This document shows, piece after piece, positions 1 to 9,600 of a stretch of 64,000 nt of DNA (its first letter is position 1; every line of letters starts with the position of its first letter). Origin of the DNA: CAIVPM01 sp964477265 (lineage in GTDB: Bacteria > Bacteroidota > Bacteroidia > Chitinophagales > Chitinophagaceae); assembly GCA_964477265.1 (NCBI GenBank), contig CAYZDJ010000002.1, positions 124,001 through 188,000 on the forward strand, written 5' to 3'. Made by a program: the position numbers and the translations under genes. The notes under the pieces were generated by a model that ran no database searches, had not been told where the DNA came from, and saw only the letters and a program-made list of their open reading frames with translations.

Positions 1-5
1 TAAAT

Positions 6-1451
6 ATGAAAAAATATAAATTAATTATTTTAACTCTATTTGTAGCCACAACTTTTGTTGCTTGTAAAAAATCTGTTGACTTATTTCCAACAGATAGGAT
101 AAGTGATGATAAGGCTATTACAGATATGAGTGATTTGCAGGCTGCAGTAAATACTGTGTATGCTCGCATGGGAACACAAGCTAATGATGTTTATGTAAGT
201 GCATTAATGTCAGACGAAGCAAAATTAGGAACAGATAATTCTGGTCAAGGTGCATTAGAATATCGTTATCAAATAGCTTCAGCCGCTGGTACCATCAATT
301 CTACTTGGAGTGGTTATTACACTGCAATACATCAAATCAATACGGTTTTACCTTATTTTGATAAAATTGCAGGTGATGCTAGCAGAAAGAAAGAATTGCA
401 AGGTCAGTTGCTTGCTTTGCGTGCAATTTGCTATTTAAATTTATTACAATCTTATTCTGGTCGTTATAATCCATCAGCTCTAGGTGTGCCATATATCACA
501 ACTGTTGATATTTTGGCAAAACCTAAACGTAATACAATGGGCGAAGTAATGAAAGGTATTGAAGATGATTTCACATCTGCTAATACATTGCTTTCAACTT
601 CAACAAGATTTAGCGATACAACTATCAATTATTTAAATATAATGGCTTTCAGAGCTAAAGCTGCTTTATTGAAAGAAGATTATACATCAGTTGTTACTTA
701 TTGTAATTCTTTGTTGAATAGCACTAACCTTCCTGCTAACACAAAAAATATTGCTACTGGTACAGGATCTCTTACAACAACTGCTAAACCTTATGCAGAT
801 ATTTGGACTGATGTATATAATACTGATGGAAATTTAAATGAAACATTGTTTAGAATAAGATACGCTACTTCAACTACTATGGGTGGTTTATTTACAACAA
901 GTACAAATGATGTTTATTATGCTCCTTCAGACAAGTTACTTGCATCTTTCCCTACTGCCAACGCTCCAGCAGCAGGTAGTGATGTTAGGAAATCATTATT
1001 TGTAGGAACAGTTGCAGGCAAAAGATTTGTAAAAAAATATGAAAAATCTTCAAGAGGTGGATTAGTTTTGGATATGAAGTTTTTAAGAATTTCTGAAATT
1101 TATTTAATGAGAGCCGAAGCTTTGGCTAAACAAGCATCTGCTGATTTAACTGGTGCATCTGCTGATTTGAATTTGTTAAAAAGTAAAAGAATTAATGGAT
1201 ATACAAATCAAACATTTTCATCTGCGTCAGATTTGATGGATGCAGTAGTATTGGAAAGATATAAAGAATTATGTTTTGAAGGAAGAAGATTCTTTGATTT
1301 GAAAAGATATAATTTGCCAGTAAGTCGTTTAGGTACTGATGCTAATGCTGCTTGGCAAAATCTTCCAACAACCGATTACAGATTTTTAATTCCAGTTCCT
1401 GCAGAAGAGTTACAAGCTAATAAAAATATGGTTCAAAATCCTGGATATTAA
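6..1451 (+). CDS. SusD/RagB family outer-membrane lipoprotein
   Basis: Nutrient-binding lipoprotein of the SusD/RagB type, which normally caps a SusC-type TonB-dependent porin and helps capture oligosaccharides or peptides at the cell surface. A lipoprotein signal is visible, with Cys20 after F-V-A and lysines behind it. The C-terminal third carries the family hallmark segments RISEIYLMRAEAL (about 361-373) and ERYKELCFEGRRFFDLKR (about 417-434). The length of 481 aa is usual. The start ATG lies 5 bases inside the window, so the SusC partner expected just upstream cannot be seen. A second lipoprotein gene follows after 23 bases and is probably co-transcribed. The substrate cannot be told. Confidence 0.93.
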   Translation: MKKYKLIILTLFVATTFVACKKSVDLFPTDRISDDKAITDMSDLQAAVNTVYARMGTQANDVYVSALMSDEAKLGTDNSGQGALEYRYQIASAAGTINSTWSGYYTAIHQINTVLPYFDKIAGDASRKKELQGQLLALRAICYLNLLQSYSGRYNPSALGVPYITTVDILAKPKRNTMGEVMKGIEDDFTSANTLLSTSTRFSDTTINYLNIMAFRAKAALLKEDYTSVVTYCNSLLNSTNLPANTKNIATGTGSLTTTAKPYADIWTDVYNTDGNLNETLFRIRYATSTTMGGLFTTSTNDVYYAPSDKLLASFPTANAPAAGSDVRKSLFVGTVAGKRFVKKYEKSSRGGLVLDMKFLRISEIYLMRAEALAKQASADLTGASADLNLLKSKRINGYTNQTFSSASDLMDAVVLERYKELCFEGRRFFDLKRYNLPVSRLGTDANAAWQNLPTTDYRFLIPVPAEELQANKNMVQNPGY

Positions 1452-1474
1452 TTGTTAATTTTAAAAAATAAAAA

Positions 1475-2386
1475 ATGAAAAATAGAAAAATAATATTAGG
1501 CTTTATTTCAGCATTAATTGCATTTTCCCTTGGATCATGTAAAAAGCATACCAATGATGAAAATTTGCTTGTAGCTGAAGAAAGAGCACATTTTACTGGA
1601 GTTAATGGCTCTAAACTATACGCTTTATCAAGTGATGACTCTGTTTGGATTAAAGTAGGTTTAACGACTAATTCTAGTGTATCAAGAACTGTTACTATTC
1701 AACCTGTTTCAAAAACAGCTGTTGAAGGTACAGATTATAAAATAAGTAAAAAAGTAATAACGTTTGCTCCAGGTCAAGTGTTAGATAGTTTTTATGTTAA
1801 GCCTATCAATTTCAATAATTATTTAGCTGGCAGAAAAGATACTATCAATTTTAATATTATAACACCATCTATAGCAGCTGCTGATTACAACCCTACATAT
1901 TCTTTGATTGTTCGTGGTCCTTGTTTCGCAAGTGATATCAGTTTTACAGAGTTTGACGCTTTATTAGGCACATATGCTGATTCTCAGGATGATCCTTTCG
2001 GAACTCCTTATCATTATGGCGTTCCTATGAGTATTAAATCTTGGACTCAAACTGGTGCAACAACAGCAAGAGTTGTAATTAACAATGTTTGGGATGATAA
2101 TCCAAGTTGGGGCGATATTCCTTTTTCTGTAGATTTTACAGACCCTTATGATGTGCACGTTTTGCCTATTACTACAATAACTGCTGGTAATGCTGGTAAT
2201 ACTTTTGGTGCAACTTATAATGGAATGAAAATTATCATAAGGGCACATACTAATGGTGCTTATGGTACTTTAGATTGGTGTGCACAAAAATGGGTTTTAC
2301 AATACCAAATAGGTATATATAATCCAGCAACAAGTGCTGTAGTTGGATACTCTGGTACTCAATTTACATCTTCATTAGCAAGATAG
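1475..2386 (+). CDS. Lipoprotein with Calx-beta/DUF4843-like domain
   Basis: Putative accessory lipoprotein of the preceding SusD locus, 303 aa. The signal peptide ends in L-G-S-Cys22, a clear lipobox. Residues about 55-140 resemble the beta-sandwich Calx-beta/DUF4843 type found in SusD-linked lipoproteins of Bacteroidota: a V-E-G-T-D-Y segment followed by an F-A-P-G-Q turn and alternating beta strands. The C-terminal half is rich in Asp, Trp and Tyr and matches nothing I recognise. The gene lies 23 bases behind susD and ends before a strong terminator, so the two form the end of one transcription unit. A surface ligand-binding role is inferred from position only. Confidence 0.7.
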   Translation: MKNRKIILGFISALIAFSLGSCKKHTNDENLLVAEERAHFTGVNGSKLYALSSDDSVWIKVGLTTNSSVSRTVTIQPVSKTAVEGTDYKISKKVITFAPGQVLDSFYVKPINFNNYLAGRKDTINFNIITPSIAAADYNPTYSLIVRGPCFASDISFTEFDALLGTYADSQDDPFGTPYHYGVPMSIKSWTQTGATTARVVINNVWDDNPSWGDIPFSVDFTDPYDVHVLPITTITAGNAGNTFGATYNGMKIIIRAHTNGAYGTLDWCAQKWVLQYQIGIYNPATSAVVGYSGTQFTSSLAR

Positions 2387-2405
2387 TTTTAAAAATTGTT
2401 TTATA

Positions 2406-2441
2406 AAAAGCAAAACCCCGAATATTCGGGGTTTTGCTTTT
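2406..2441 (+). terminator. Intrinsic terminator after the SusD operon
   Basis: Perfect 36-base palindrome: an 18-bp stem with GC core CCCCGAA/TTCGGGG, A-rich on the left and T-rich on the right. It lies 19 bases after the lipoprotein stop. It is symmetrical, so it could also stop transcription from the other strand. Confidence 0.9.
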
Positions 2442-2468
2442 ATATAGCCTTTAAAGATTGCTAACATT

Positions 2469-2476
2469 TATCTTTG
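2469..2476 (+). promoter_or_regulatory. Bacteroidota -7 box (TATCTTTG) before ubiE
   Basis: TATCTTTG matches the Bacteroidota -7 consensus TAnnTTTG exactly and ends 5 bases before the preferred ubiE ATG at 2482. Transcription would start at or beside the ATG, giving a leaderless or nearly leaderless message. No convincing -33 TTG was found at the usual spacing. Confidence 0.5.
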
Positions 2477-2481
2477 CAGCA

Positions 2482-3225
2482 ATGGCAAAATATTTACACG
2501 ATACAGTTTTACCCAATATTGCTAGCACAGAATCAAAGAAAAAACAGGTAGCAGCTATGTTTAACAATATAGCCCATAAATACGATTTTTTAAATAGGTT
2601 TATGAGTGGTGGTACAGATTTAAAATGGAGAAAAAAAACCATTAATGAGCTTATAAATATTAAACCAACAATGCTTTTAGATGTAGCAACTGGCACTGCA
2701 GATGTTGCTATATTAGCTAATGAAATATTGCACCCCAATAAAATTATTGGAATAGATATTAGCGAAGGCATGCTAAATTTGGGTAAAGAAAAAGTTGCAA
2801 AGCTTAATTTAAACAACAAAATTGATTTGCAAATTGGGGACAGCGAAAATTTAAACTTTCCTGATAATTATTTTGATGCTGTTACTGTAGCTTATGGTGT
2901 AAGAAACTTTGAGAATTTGGAAAAGGGATTGAAGGAAATATTGAGAGTTTTAAAACCAAATGGCAAGCTTGCAATACTTGAAGCTACAAAGCCACAAAAT
3001 AAGTTCTTCAGAATGTTGTGTAAGTTTTATACTCTTAAAATTATCCCAAAATTTGGAGGAATATTATCAGGCAATAAGCAGGCTTACCTATATTTGAACA
3101 ATAGTGTTCAGGCTTTTCCTGAAGGACAACAATTTTTAAATATACTTATAGATACAGGATTTACCCAAACTTATTTAAAAACACTAAGCTTAGGCGTATG
3201 TACAATTTATTGCGGAAGCAAATAA
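2482..3225 (+). CDS. ubiE: Demethylmenaquinone methyltransferase UbiE/MenG
   Basis: SAM-dependent C-methyltransferase for the last step of menaquinone synthesis (also called MenG), a cytosolic enzyme of 247 aa. The SAM-binding motif I is seen as LLDVATGTADVAI (about 74-86), followed by GIDISEGML (about 101-109) and V-A-Y-G-V-R-N-F. The C-terminal A-F-P-E-G-Q-Q-F segment is also typical. An upstream in-frame TTG at 2458 would add eight residues but would place the -7 box inside the gene, so the ATG at 2482 is preferred. The 3' end overlaps porT by 28 bases, an arrangement I recall from other Bacteroidota. Confidence 0.95.
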   Translation: MAKYLHDTVLPNIASTESKKKQVAAMFNNIAHKYDFLNRFMSGGTDLKWRKKTINELINIKPTMLLDVATGTADVAILANEILHPNKIIGIDISEGMLNLGKEKVAKLNLNNKIDLQIGDSENLNFPDNYFDAVTVAYGVRNFENLEKGLKEILRVLKPNGKLAILEATKPQNKFFRMLCKFYTLKIIPKFGGILSGNKQAYLYLNNSVQAFPEGQQFLNILIDTGFTQTYLKTLSLGVCTIYCGSK

Positions 3226-3917
3226 TCCTGTTTGCAGTTTCATTATTTATAGTTGGTAACCTGTTTGCCCAAAAAGAGCAATGGCGTAGCCAGCACGATG
3301 AATTGCCTTACTATTTTGGGGCAACATTGGGGTTTAACACAGCTTCTTTATCAGCACAAAAGTCAGCAAAGTTTTTGCAAGATGATAGCATTCTTGTTGC
3401 TGAACCTGCATCAAGTGGTGGACTAGCATTAGGATTTCATGCAACCATGAAGCTATCTAAACACTGGCAAACAAGATTTAACCCACAAATTATTTTAGGT
3501 GGTGCCAGGTCTTTTAAATATACATTAGGCTCAAAAAATTTAAGTGAAACAACAGACCAAGGTTTTACATTGCCAACTACCTTAGTTACTTTTCCTTTGT
3601 CGTTGAAATTTAATAGCGACAGGATAGACAACTTTAGAACCTACCTTTTATTTGGTGTTAAAATGGATGTTGATTTAACAGCAAACTCTGCAAGCCGTAA
3701 TCAGGAAAATTTTATTAAGTTAAAAAAGTATAATTATGGAATTGAGGCTGGCATTGGTTTTAACATCTTTCTTAGGTTTTTTACCTTATCGCCCGAGCTT
3801 AAAATAAGTTATGGCCTCAACGATATTCACGATAGAAATCCAAACCTTAAATATTCAAGTGTGTTTGATGAAATAAAATCAAGAATGATTATGTTTTCGT
3901 TGCACTTTGAAGATTAA
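3198..3917 (+). CDS. porT: PorT-like outer-membrane beta-barrel protein (type IX secretion)
   Basis: Predicted outer-membrane beta-barrel of the PorT/SprT type, needed for type IX secretion and gliding in Bacteroidota. It has a signal peptide ending near L-F-A-Q (about residue 25) and then alternating strands typical of an 8-stranded barrel. The length of 239 aa is normal. The start overlaps the end of ubiE by 28 bases; ubiE-porT adjacency is a conserved pair as I recall it and is the main reason for naming it PorT rather than a generic porin. It fits the T9SS sorting domain on the protein at 35103-36488. Translational coupling to ubiE is likely. Confidence 0.75.
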   Translation: MYNLLRKQIILFAVSLFIVGNLFAQKEQWRSQHDELPYYFGATLGFNTASLSAQKSAKFLQDDSILVAEPASSGGLALGFHATMKLSKHWQTRFNPQIILGGARSFKYTLGSKNLSETTDQGFTLPTTLVTFPLSLKFNSDRIDNFRTYLLFGVKMDVDLTANSASRNQENFIKLKKYNYGIEAGIGFNIFLRFFTLSPELKISYGLNDIHDRNPNLKYSSVFDEIKSRMIMFSLHFED

Positions 3918-3928
3918 ACTGCTTATTG

Positions 3929-4648
3929 ATGCCTTTGTTTACCAAACAAAATATAGCCATTGCCATTGCCTTTATTTTTCATTTAAGTGGTGCTATAGGT
4001 ATTTTGTTTACACCCTATAAAGACTGGTTTATTGCAAATACCTGGCTTAACTTGCTGCTAATGTTTGGGCTTATTTTATTTACCCATAATGATGGTAATG
4101 AAAACAAGTTTTCAAATATCAAAAACTTGCTACTGTTTGCTGCAATTGCCTATATCATTGGGTTTGGGGCAGAACTATTAGGTGTAAATAAAGGTATTTT
4201 ATTTGGCAATTATAGTTATGGTAACACTATGGGTGCAAAGTATGAAAATGTGCCATTAATAATAGGCTTGCAATGGTTTGTAACAGTTTATTGCTGTGGG
4301 GTAATAATGAGTTTTATGGGTAAATGGGCAACAAGAAAATTGAAAGAACTTGGCGAGGAGGATAAAACAACAAAGCGTGGGCACAACATTTCTCTACTGA
4401 TAGATGCCAGCCTGCTGGCTACTTTTTTTGACTATATAATGGAGCCTGCTGCACAAAAACTGGGCTACTGGCAATGGGAAAACAATAAAGTGCCTTTTTA
4501 CAATTATACTTGCTGGTTTTTTGTAAGTGCCTTGCTGTTGTTTGTTTTTACTAAACTGCAATTTAACAAGCTTAATAGATTTGCCATTCACCTGTTTATT
4601 ATTCAATTGCTATTCTTTATTGCTATAAACAACTTAGTTAATAGTTAG
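3929..4648 (+). CDS. Carotenoid biosynthesis membrane protein (DUF422, CruF-like)
   Basis: Polytopic inner-membrane protein of 239 aa with about six to seven hydrophobic segments, resembling the DUF422/CruF carotenoid 1',2'-hydratase family. The segment G-A-E-L-L-G-V-N-K-G-I-L-F-G-N-Y-S-Y-G (about 73-91) and the later A-S-L-L-A-T-F-F-D-Y-I-M-E-P segment are family hallmarks. The ATG at 3929 is preferred to the overlapping TTG at 3926. It begins 11 bases after porT and precedes crtZ, a second carotenoid gene, so it probably acts in xanthophyll synthesis. Whether it hydrates the psi-end or has another role in this strain cannot be read from sequence. Confidence 0.8.
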   Translation: MPLFTKQNIAIAIAFIFHLSGAIGILFTPYKDWFIANTWLNLLLMFGLILFTHNDGNENKFSNIKNLLLFAAIAYIIGFGAELLGVNKGILFGNYSYGNTMGAKYENVPLIIGLQWFVTVYCCGVIMSFMGKWATRKLKELGEEDKTTKRGHNISLLIDASLLATFFDYIMEPAAQKLGYWQWENNKVPFYNYTCWFFVSALLLFVFTKLQFNKLNRFAIHLFIIQLLFFIAINNLVNS

Positions 4649-4710
4649 TTATTTGCGTTTAATGATTAAACCTCTTGCATAATAGGTTGTATTTATTTAC
4701 ATAAAACCTA

Positions 4711-4760
4711 ACAATAACTTACAACTATTCCTTGGATAGCTAATATGAAGGACGTCTATT
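4711..4760. repeat. Noncoding repeat, copy 1 of 2
   Basis: About 48 bases sharing roughly 85-90 % identity with 6150-6196, including the identical words ACTTACAACTATTC and GATAGCTAATATGAA. Both copies are intergenic and in the same orientation, 1.4 kb apart. Confidence 0.65.
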
Positions 4761-4812
4761 ATTACATTTGCTGCTGTTACATCGTTAAGCAGTAACCACT
4801 AATCATTAATAA

Positions 4813-5274
4813 ATGTACATTCTTATAGCATTACTTACTTTTTGTATAATGGAAGTCATAACATGGCTTACACACAGATATATTATGCATGGGTTTTTGT
4901 GGTATTTGCATCAAGACCATCATCAACCCACGGGCAATAAAATGGAAAAAAATGACGCTTTTTTTTTAATTTTTGCTATACCAAGTTGGCTATGTATTAT
5001 GCTGGGTTTGCAGCACAAAAACTATATAGCTGCTGCTATTGGCTTTGGCATTGCTTTATATGGACTGGCATATTTTATAGTTCATGAAGTAATCATTCAC
5101 CAACGTATAAAATGGTTTACACGCAGCAAAAATAAATATATACGTGCCATACGCTGGGCACATAAAATGCACCATAAACACTTGGGCAAGAACAATGGCG
5201 AAAGCTTTGGAATGCTTATAGTTGCAAAGAAATATTGGGATAAGGTGAGGGCAGATGATAAACTAAAAAAATAA
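4813..5274 (+). CDS. crtZ: Beta-carotene hydroxylase CrtZ
   Basis: Membrane di-iron hydroxylase of the fatty-acid hydroxylase/sterol desaturase superfamily that adds the 3-hydroxyl groups to beta-ionone rings. The histidine clusters are visible in order: T-H-R-Y-I-M-H (about 20-26), L-H-Q-D-H-H (about 33-38), V-H-E-V-I-I-H (about 93-99) and W-A-H-K-M-H-H-K-H (about 116-124). Hydrophobic stretches lie between them. The length of 153 aa is typical of bacterial CrtZ. It sits 164 bases after the CruF-like gene; the gap holds a repeat copy, so the two may or may not share a transcript. Confidence 0.92.
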   Translation: MYILIALLTFCIMEVITWLTHRYIMHGFLWYLHQDHHQPTGNKMEKNDAFFLIFAIPSWLCIMLGLQHKNYIAAAIGFGIALYGLAYFIVHEVIIHQRIKWFTRSKNKYIRAIRWAHKMHHKHLGKNNGESFGMLIVAKKYWDKVRADDKLKK

Positions 5275-5345
5275 TTTAATTAATATTAAAAATCGACTAT
5301 TTTAGTATTACCAATTATTTTTTTAACTCTTAAAAACTATCCAAT

Positions 5346-5726
5346 ATGGCAGTTAAATTTAAAGTCATAGAACGTGGAAATACTCTAAAACCCACCCTAG
5401 AAAAAAAACATTATGCAATAGCTGTAGCAGCAGGCGAAACAACTTTAAAACAAATCGGTAAACGTATTTCATTAATGAGTACAGTAAACAGTGGCGATGT
5501 GCGGACTGTTTTAGATTTATTAGTGCAGGTAATGAACGAAGAGCTTAACAATGGAAACATTGTGAGACTTGGAAATTTTGGCAGCTTTCAGGTAAGTATT
5601 AGTGCCAATGGGCAGGATAGTGCTGATAAAGTAATTGCTAATAGTGTTAGGTATGCTAAAATTAATTTCAGGCCTGGTAAAGACCTTAGAGATATGTTAA
5701 CTACAGCATCTTACGAAAAGGTATAG
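5346..5726 (+). CDS. HU-family (HU-like) DNA-binding protein
   Basis: Nucleoid protein of the HU/IHF fold, in the 120-130 aa histone-like form common in Bacteroidota. Residues 1-45 form a family-specific N-terminal arm. The helical dimerisation part (about 46-70) follows, then the G-N-F-G-S-F-Q-V motif (about 76-83), which equals the G-F-G-T-F region of HU. The beta-arm lies behind it and the F-R-P-G-K-D-L motif at about 106-112. It is monocistronic as far as can be seen. It is followed by more than 800 bases without a gene. Confidence 0.85.
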   Translation: MAVKFKVIERGNTLKPTLEKKHYAIAVAAGETTLKQIGKRISLMSTVNSGDVRTVLDLLVQVMNEELNNGNIVRLGNFGSFQVSISANGQDSADKVIANSVRYAKINFRPGKDLRDMLTTASYEKV

Positions 5727-5777
5727 ACTATTTGCAAAAAAATACAAGCGATTTGTTGAATAGATACTAACAAGATA

Positions 5778-5943
5778 AAAGCCTGTTTAAAATTTATTTT
5801 TGCTAAAGCCCATTGAATTCAAAATCTCAGTAAACTCTTTACAAAGTCTCAGTTTAAGCTGTTTTAAAAATAGATTTAGCCACAGAGTAGGTGAGTAAAT
5901 CATAGGGTTAGTAGAGATGTTTGTTACATTTTAAACAGGCTTT
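5778..5943. repeat. 166-base element with 16-bp terminal inverted repeats
   Basis: AAAGCCTGTTTAAAAT at 5778-5793 is matched by its exact reverse complement at 5928-5943. The interior is noncoding and contains a G-C-C-A-C-A-G-A-G word like other repeats in this window. The form is that of a small MITE-like or hairpin element. No flanking target duplication is obvious. Confidence 0.55.
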
Positions 5944-6071
5944 AAGGCTGTATATTTTTTATACGTAAACACCAATATTTTCAACGCGTATCTGTATTTA
6001 AAAAGTTTTAAGTGAAGTCTTGTTACGTAATTGGCTTTAATAGATTTCTTATATAAAACTTAATAATGACG

Positions 6072-6196
6072 GTTATTGCTAAGGTTCTTGCATGCAACAA
6101 TCTCAATAAATTCAAGAAGATTGTTTAGTTGGGCAAGAACTCAATCTTGCAACAACTTACAACTATTCTTTAGATAGCTAATATGAAAGAGGTCTA
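6072..6196. repeat. Degenerate ATTGCGAAGG-type repeat plus copy 2 of the 48-base repeat
   Basis: The left part (6072-6107) aligns with 31547-31580: ATTGCTAAGGTTCTTGC here against ATTGCGAAGGTTCGTGC there, both followed by CAATCTCAA. The right part (6150-6196) repeats 4711-4758. It appears to be a decayed member of an interspersed palindromic repeat family. Confidence 0.5.
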
Positions 6197-6601
6197 ATAC
6201 AAGTAATTCCTAAAACATTAAGTTTCTTTTTTATCGCTGTCAATTAAGTGTGTCTTTACAAATCTTATAACTATATGGTTACCTCCAATTTCATCTATGT
6301 TAAGTATTTTTTAGAAAATAATATTTTAGAATTTTAAGTAGCAATTCTTCTTCTTAAAGACTGATTTTTTATTTTGAGGATTATAAAACCATTCTTCGTT
6401 ATTATGTTTTCTATTACAAAAACTATTTGCCTTGTGGGTAAGCAAAACATCAGCAAGCTTTAATTTACAACACCAGCACATCCTCAAAATCCTCTCAGCC
6501 TGCCTCATTCTTAACATTTTCATAAAAATTTACCAAACCAAAATTTTTTGCTTTGCCTTACCTCATTTTCTTTATTTTCATTGGCTAAAAAACACCAATT
6601 C

Positions 6602-9600
6602 ATGAGAAAATTATTTCTTCTATTATCACTCACAATTGCAATCACTTCTTACGCCCAACAAAAAACTCCTGCAAAAAAATATCCAAGCATCATGTGGGAG
6701 ATTACAGGCAAGGGATTAAAGCATCCAAGCTATTTATTTGGCACCATGCACGTAAGTAGCAAAATAGCATTTAACTTGTCAGACAGTTTTTACAATGCAC
6801 TTAAAAGTGTAGATGCTGCAGCCATCGAAATAGATCCATTAACCTGGCAGGATGAATATAACAGTAGTATTTATAATAAAATTGGATCTGGTATGGGTTC
6901 GTTAATGTCTGAATATCCAGACAATAACTATATCTCAAAAAACAGTTTTTTGTTTACCGAGTCTGACATCAATTTCAGGATTGCATTGGCAACAGATCCT
7001 GCCATCATCAATCATTTTTTATATAGAAATTACCAGGGCGTTAGCGATTTTGAAGAGAACACCTACATTGACATGCACATTTTTCAAAGTGCCAGAAAAT
7101 TGAAAAAAAGCTTTTATCCTTTAGAGAACTTTAAGGAAAGCGAAGCCTTGATGGTAAAGGGTTATAAAGAGCAGGCAAAAACAAAACGTAAAGAAAAAAG
7201 CAGGAGTACAGAAGTGGATATGGACGAAGTTAAATCATCGAAAAGTGGGGTGGATAATGTGGAAGATGCCTATAGAAATGGCGATTTAGATTTAATGGAC
7301 TCGCTTGACAGATTAAGTGAATACAATGAAGTGTTTAATGAATATTTTTTGTATGAACGCAATAAAGTTCAGGCAAATGGCATAGATAAAATTATTGCAA
7401 AAGGGCAAAGCGTATTTGCTGCTGTTGGTGCAGCACACTTGCCTGGAGAGCGAGGTGTAATAGAACTTTTAAGGGCAAAAGGTTACAAGTTAAGGCCAAT
7501 ATTTATGGGCATTAAAGTAAGCAACCAACGTGATGTAATAAACAAAATGAAATTGCCTGTAACCTTTACTACACAATCTGCAGAAGACAATCTATATACT
7601 GTTGACGTGCCTGGAAAACTATATAATTTTAATGGGGCTTCTATGGGAATGGGCTTTGCAAACAACCAAAGGGTATATGCCGATTTTAGCAATGGAGCTT
7701 ATTACATGGTTACACGCGTACCAACCAATAATTTAATTTGGAGTAAAACAACAGAAGATGTTTATAAAAAAATTGATAGTTTACTATACGAGAATATCCC
7801 TGGAAAAATACTGGAAAGAAATGCCATTGACATTAATGGATATAAAGGTTACAACATAGTCAATAAAACCAAGAAAGGAGACGTGCAGCGTTACAATATT
7901 ATTGTAACCCCACTTGAATTACTGGTATTTAAAATGAGTGGTTTTGAAGATTATGTAAGTGGTGTTGAGGGTTCAACATTTTTTAACAGCATTAAAATAA
8001 ACAGACCAAAAAATGAATGGAATTATTTTTCGCCAAAAGAGCAGGGCTATAAAATATTATTGCCAAACACGCCTGTTGTTGCAGAATCAAACACAGGTTA
8101 TGGCAGAAGGTTTTATCGTGGAAGAATGAGCAGTGCAGACAATGACAATTATGAAGCTTATGATGAAAAAAGGGATATCTATGTAATGGTTTCTAAAAAA
8201 AGGTTTTCTAATTACGAGTTTCTTGAAGAAGATACTTTTAACCTGGCTTTAGCCAATGAAAGCCTTTTCTCTTCTGCATTGTTTGATACTGCTACGCAAA
8301 GAACAATGGGTAAGCTTAGCAACAATATTCCTTATGTAGAAACCAAGGGCATGTTTAACAGCAACTACAGTTACACTAACAGGATTTATGCAGTGGGCAG
8401 CGATTATTATGCAGTTATAGTTAAGCATAAGCAAAAAGACAGCCTTGTAAATGCTGCATTAAACTCATTTGCCTATATGCCTTATAAATATAGTGCTGCC
8501 AATACTTTCAGCGATTCTGCCCTGCACTTTAAAGTTACAAGTGCATTAACTCCAGATAGCCTTACCAATGAATTTATAGCTATTGAAAAACTTGCAAGAA
8601 AAACAAGGGAAGAAGAATATAAAACAAAAAAATATGAAGAGCCTTATAATACACCAGATGCAAGGATGACCTTTAGCAGCGATACAACCAACGAAGAAAT
8701 TATTGTAAAAAGCGAAAAGTTTCCTAAGTATTATCAACTTAAAGACACTTCAAAATTCTGGGATAATATTATAGACGATCTGAATGTGAGGGTTAAAGAT
8801 GAAACTCGCTACAATAGAAATGACGAAGATGATGCATTGCCATACTCTTACTACAGCTATCGTTTTTACCTGGATTATTTTGTAAAAGAAAAAGTGTTTA
8901 CACACAATGGCAATCAAACACTATGCGATGTTTTGTACACAGATACCAATAGCACCCAAACAATAAAGGCAAAATTTATTTTAACAGGAAACAGATTACT
9001 TACTGCCTATACTTTAAGCAACAGCATTGCACCAATGAGTAAGGCAAAGGAAGATTTCTTTAACACATTCTCTTTCTTTAATGCAGATAGCCTTGGCGAT
9101 ATTTATACACCAAAGTCTGATGTGTTTTTTGCAGATTTTTATAGTAAAGATTCAACCAAATCGAAGTTTGCAAGAAAGAATATAGACATGGTAGTTTTTA
9201 CAGAAACAGATATACCTAAAATGCTGGATGCAATAAACAGCCTTAGCGTTAAGGATAAAGATTACTTTCAGCTAAAAATAAGTTTTATAGATGCCATTGC
9301 TGATTTAAAAACCAGCGACACTACAGTAAATGCGATAATAGGTTTTTATAAAAAAGCTGGCGATACTTCTACATTTCAAAATGTAGCAATATTAAATCTT
9401 GCAAAATGCAAAACGCAGACATCATATAAACTGTTGGCAGATATTATAGATAACGACCCTCCTATTTTTGAAAACAGCAACAGTGCCTCAACATTGTTTA
9501 GTCGCTTGTCCGATTCTTTAAAACTTACTAAAACCATATTGCCACAGGTTATATCATTAGCCAATTTAGATGATTATAAAATGCGTGTATATGGCTTGCT

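Larger units (their letters stand above)
5727..6601. other. 875-base gene-free region rich in repeats
   Basis: No open frame here looks like a gene; the 65-codon minus-strand frame at 6326-6523 has no recognisable content. The region holds a 166-base element bounded by inverted repeats (5778-5943), a degenerate copy of the ATTGCGAAGG repeat (about 6072-6160) and the second copy of the 48-base repeat (6150-6196). The last 100 bases should contain the promoter of the TraB/GumN gene, but no clear -7 box was found. Confidence 0.7.
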
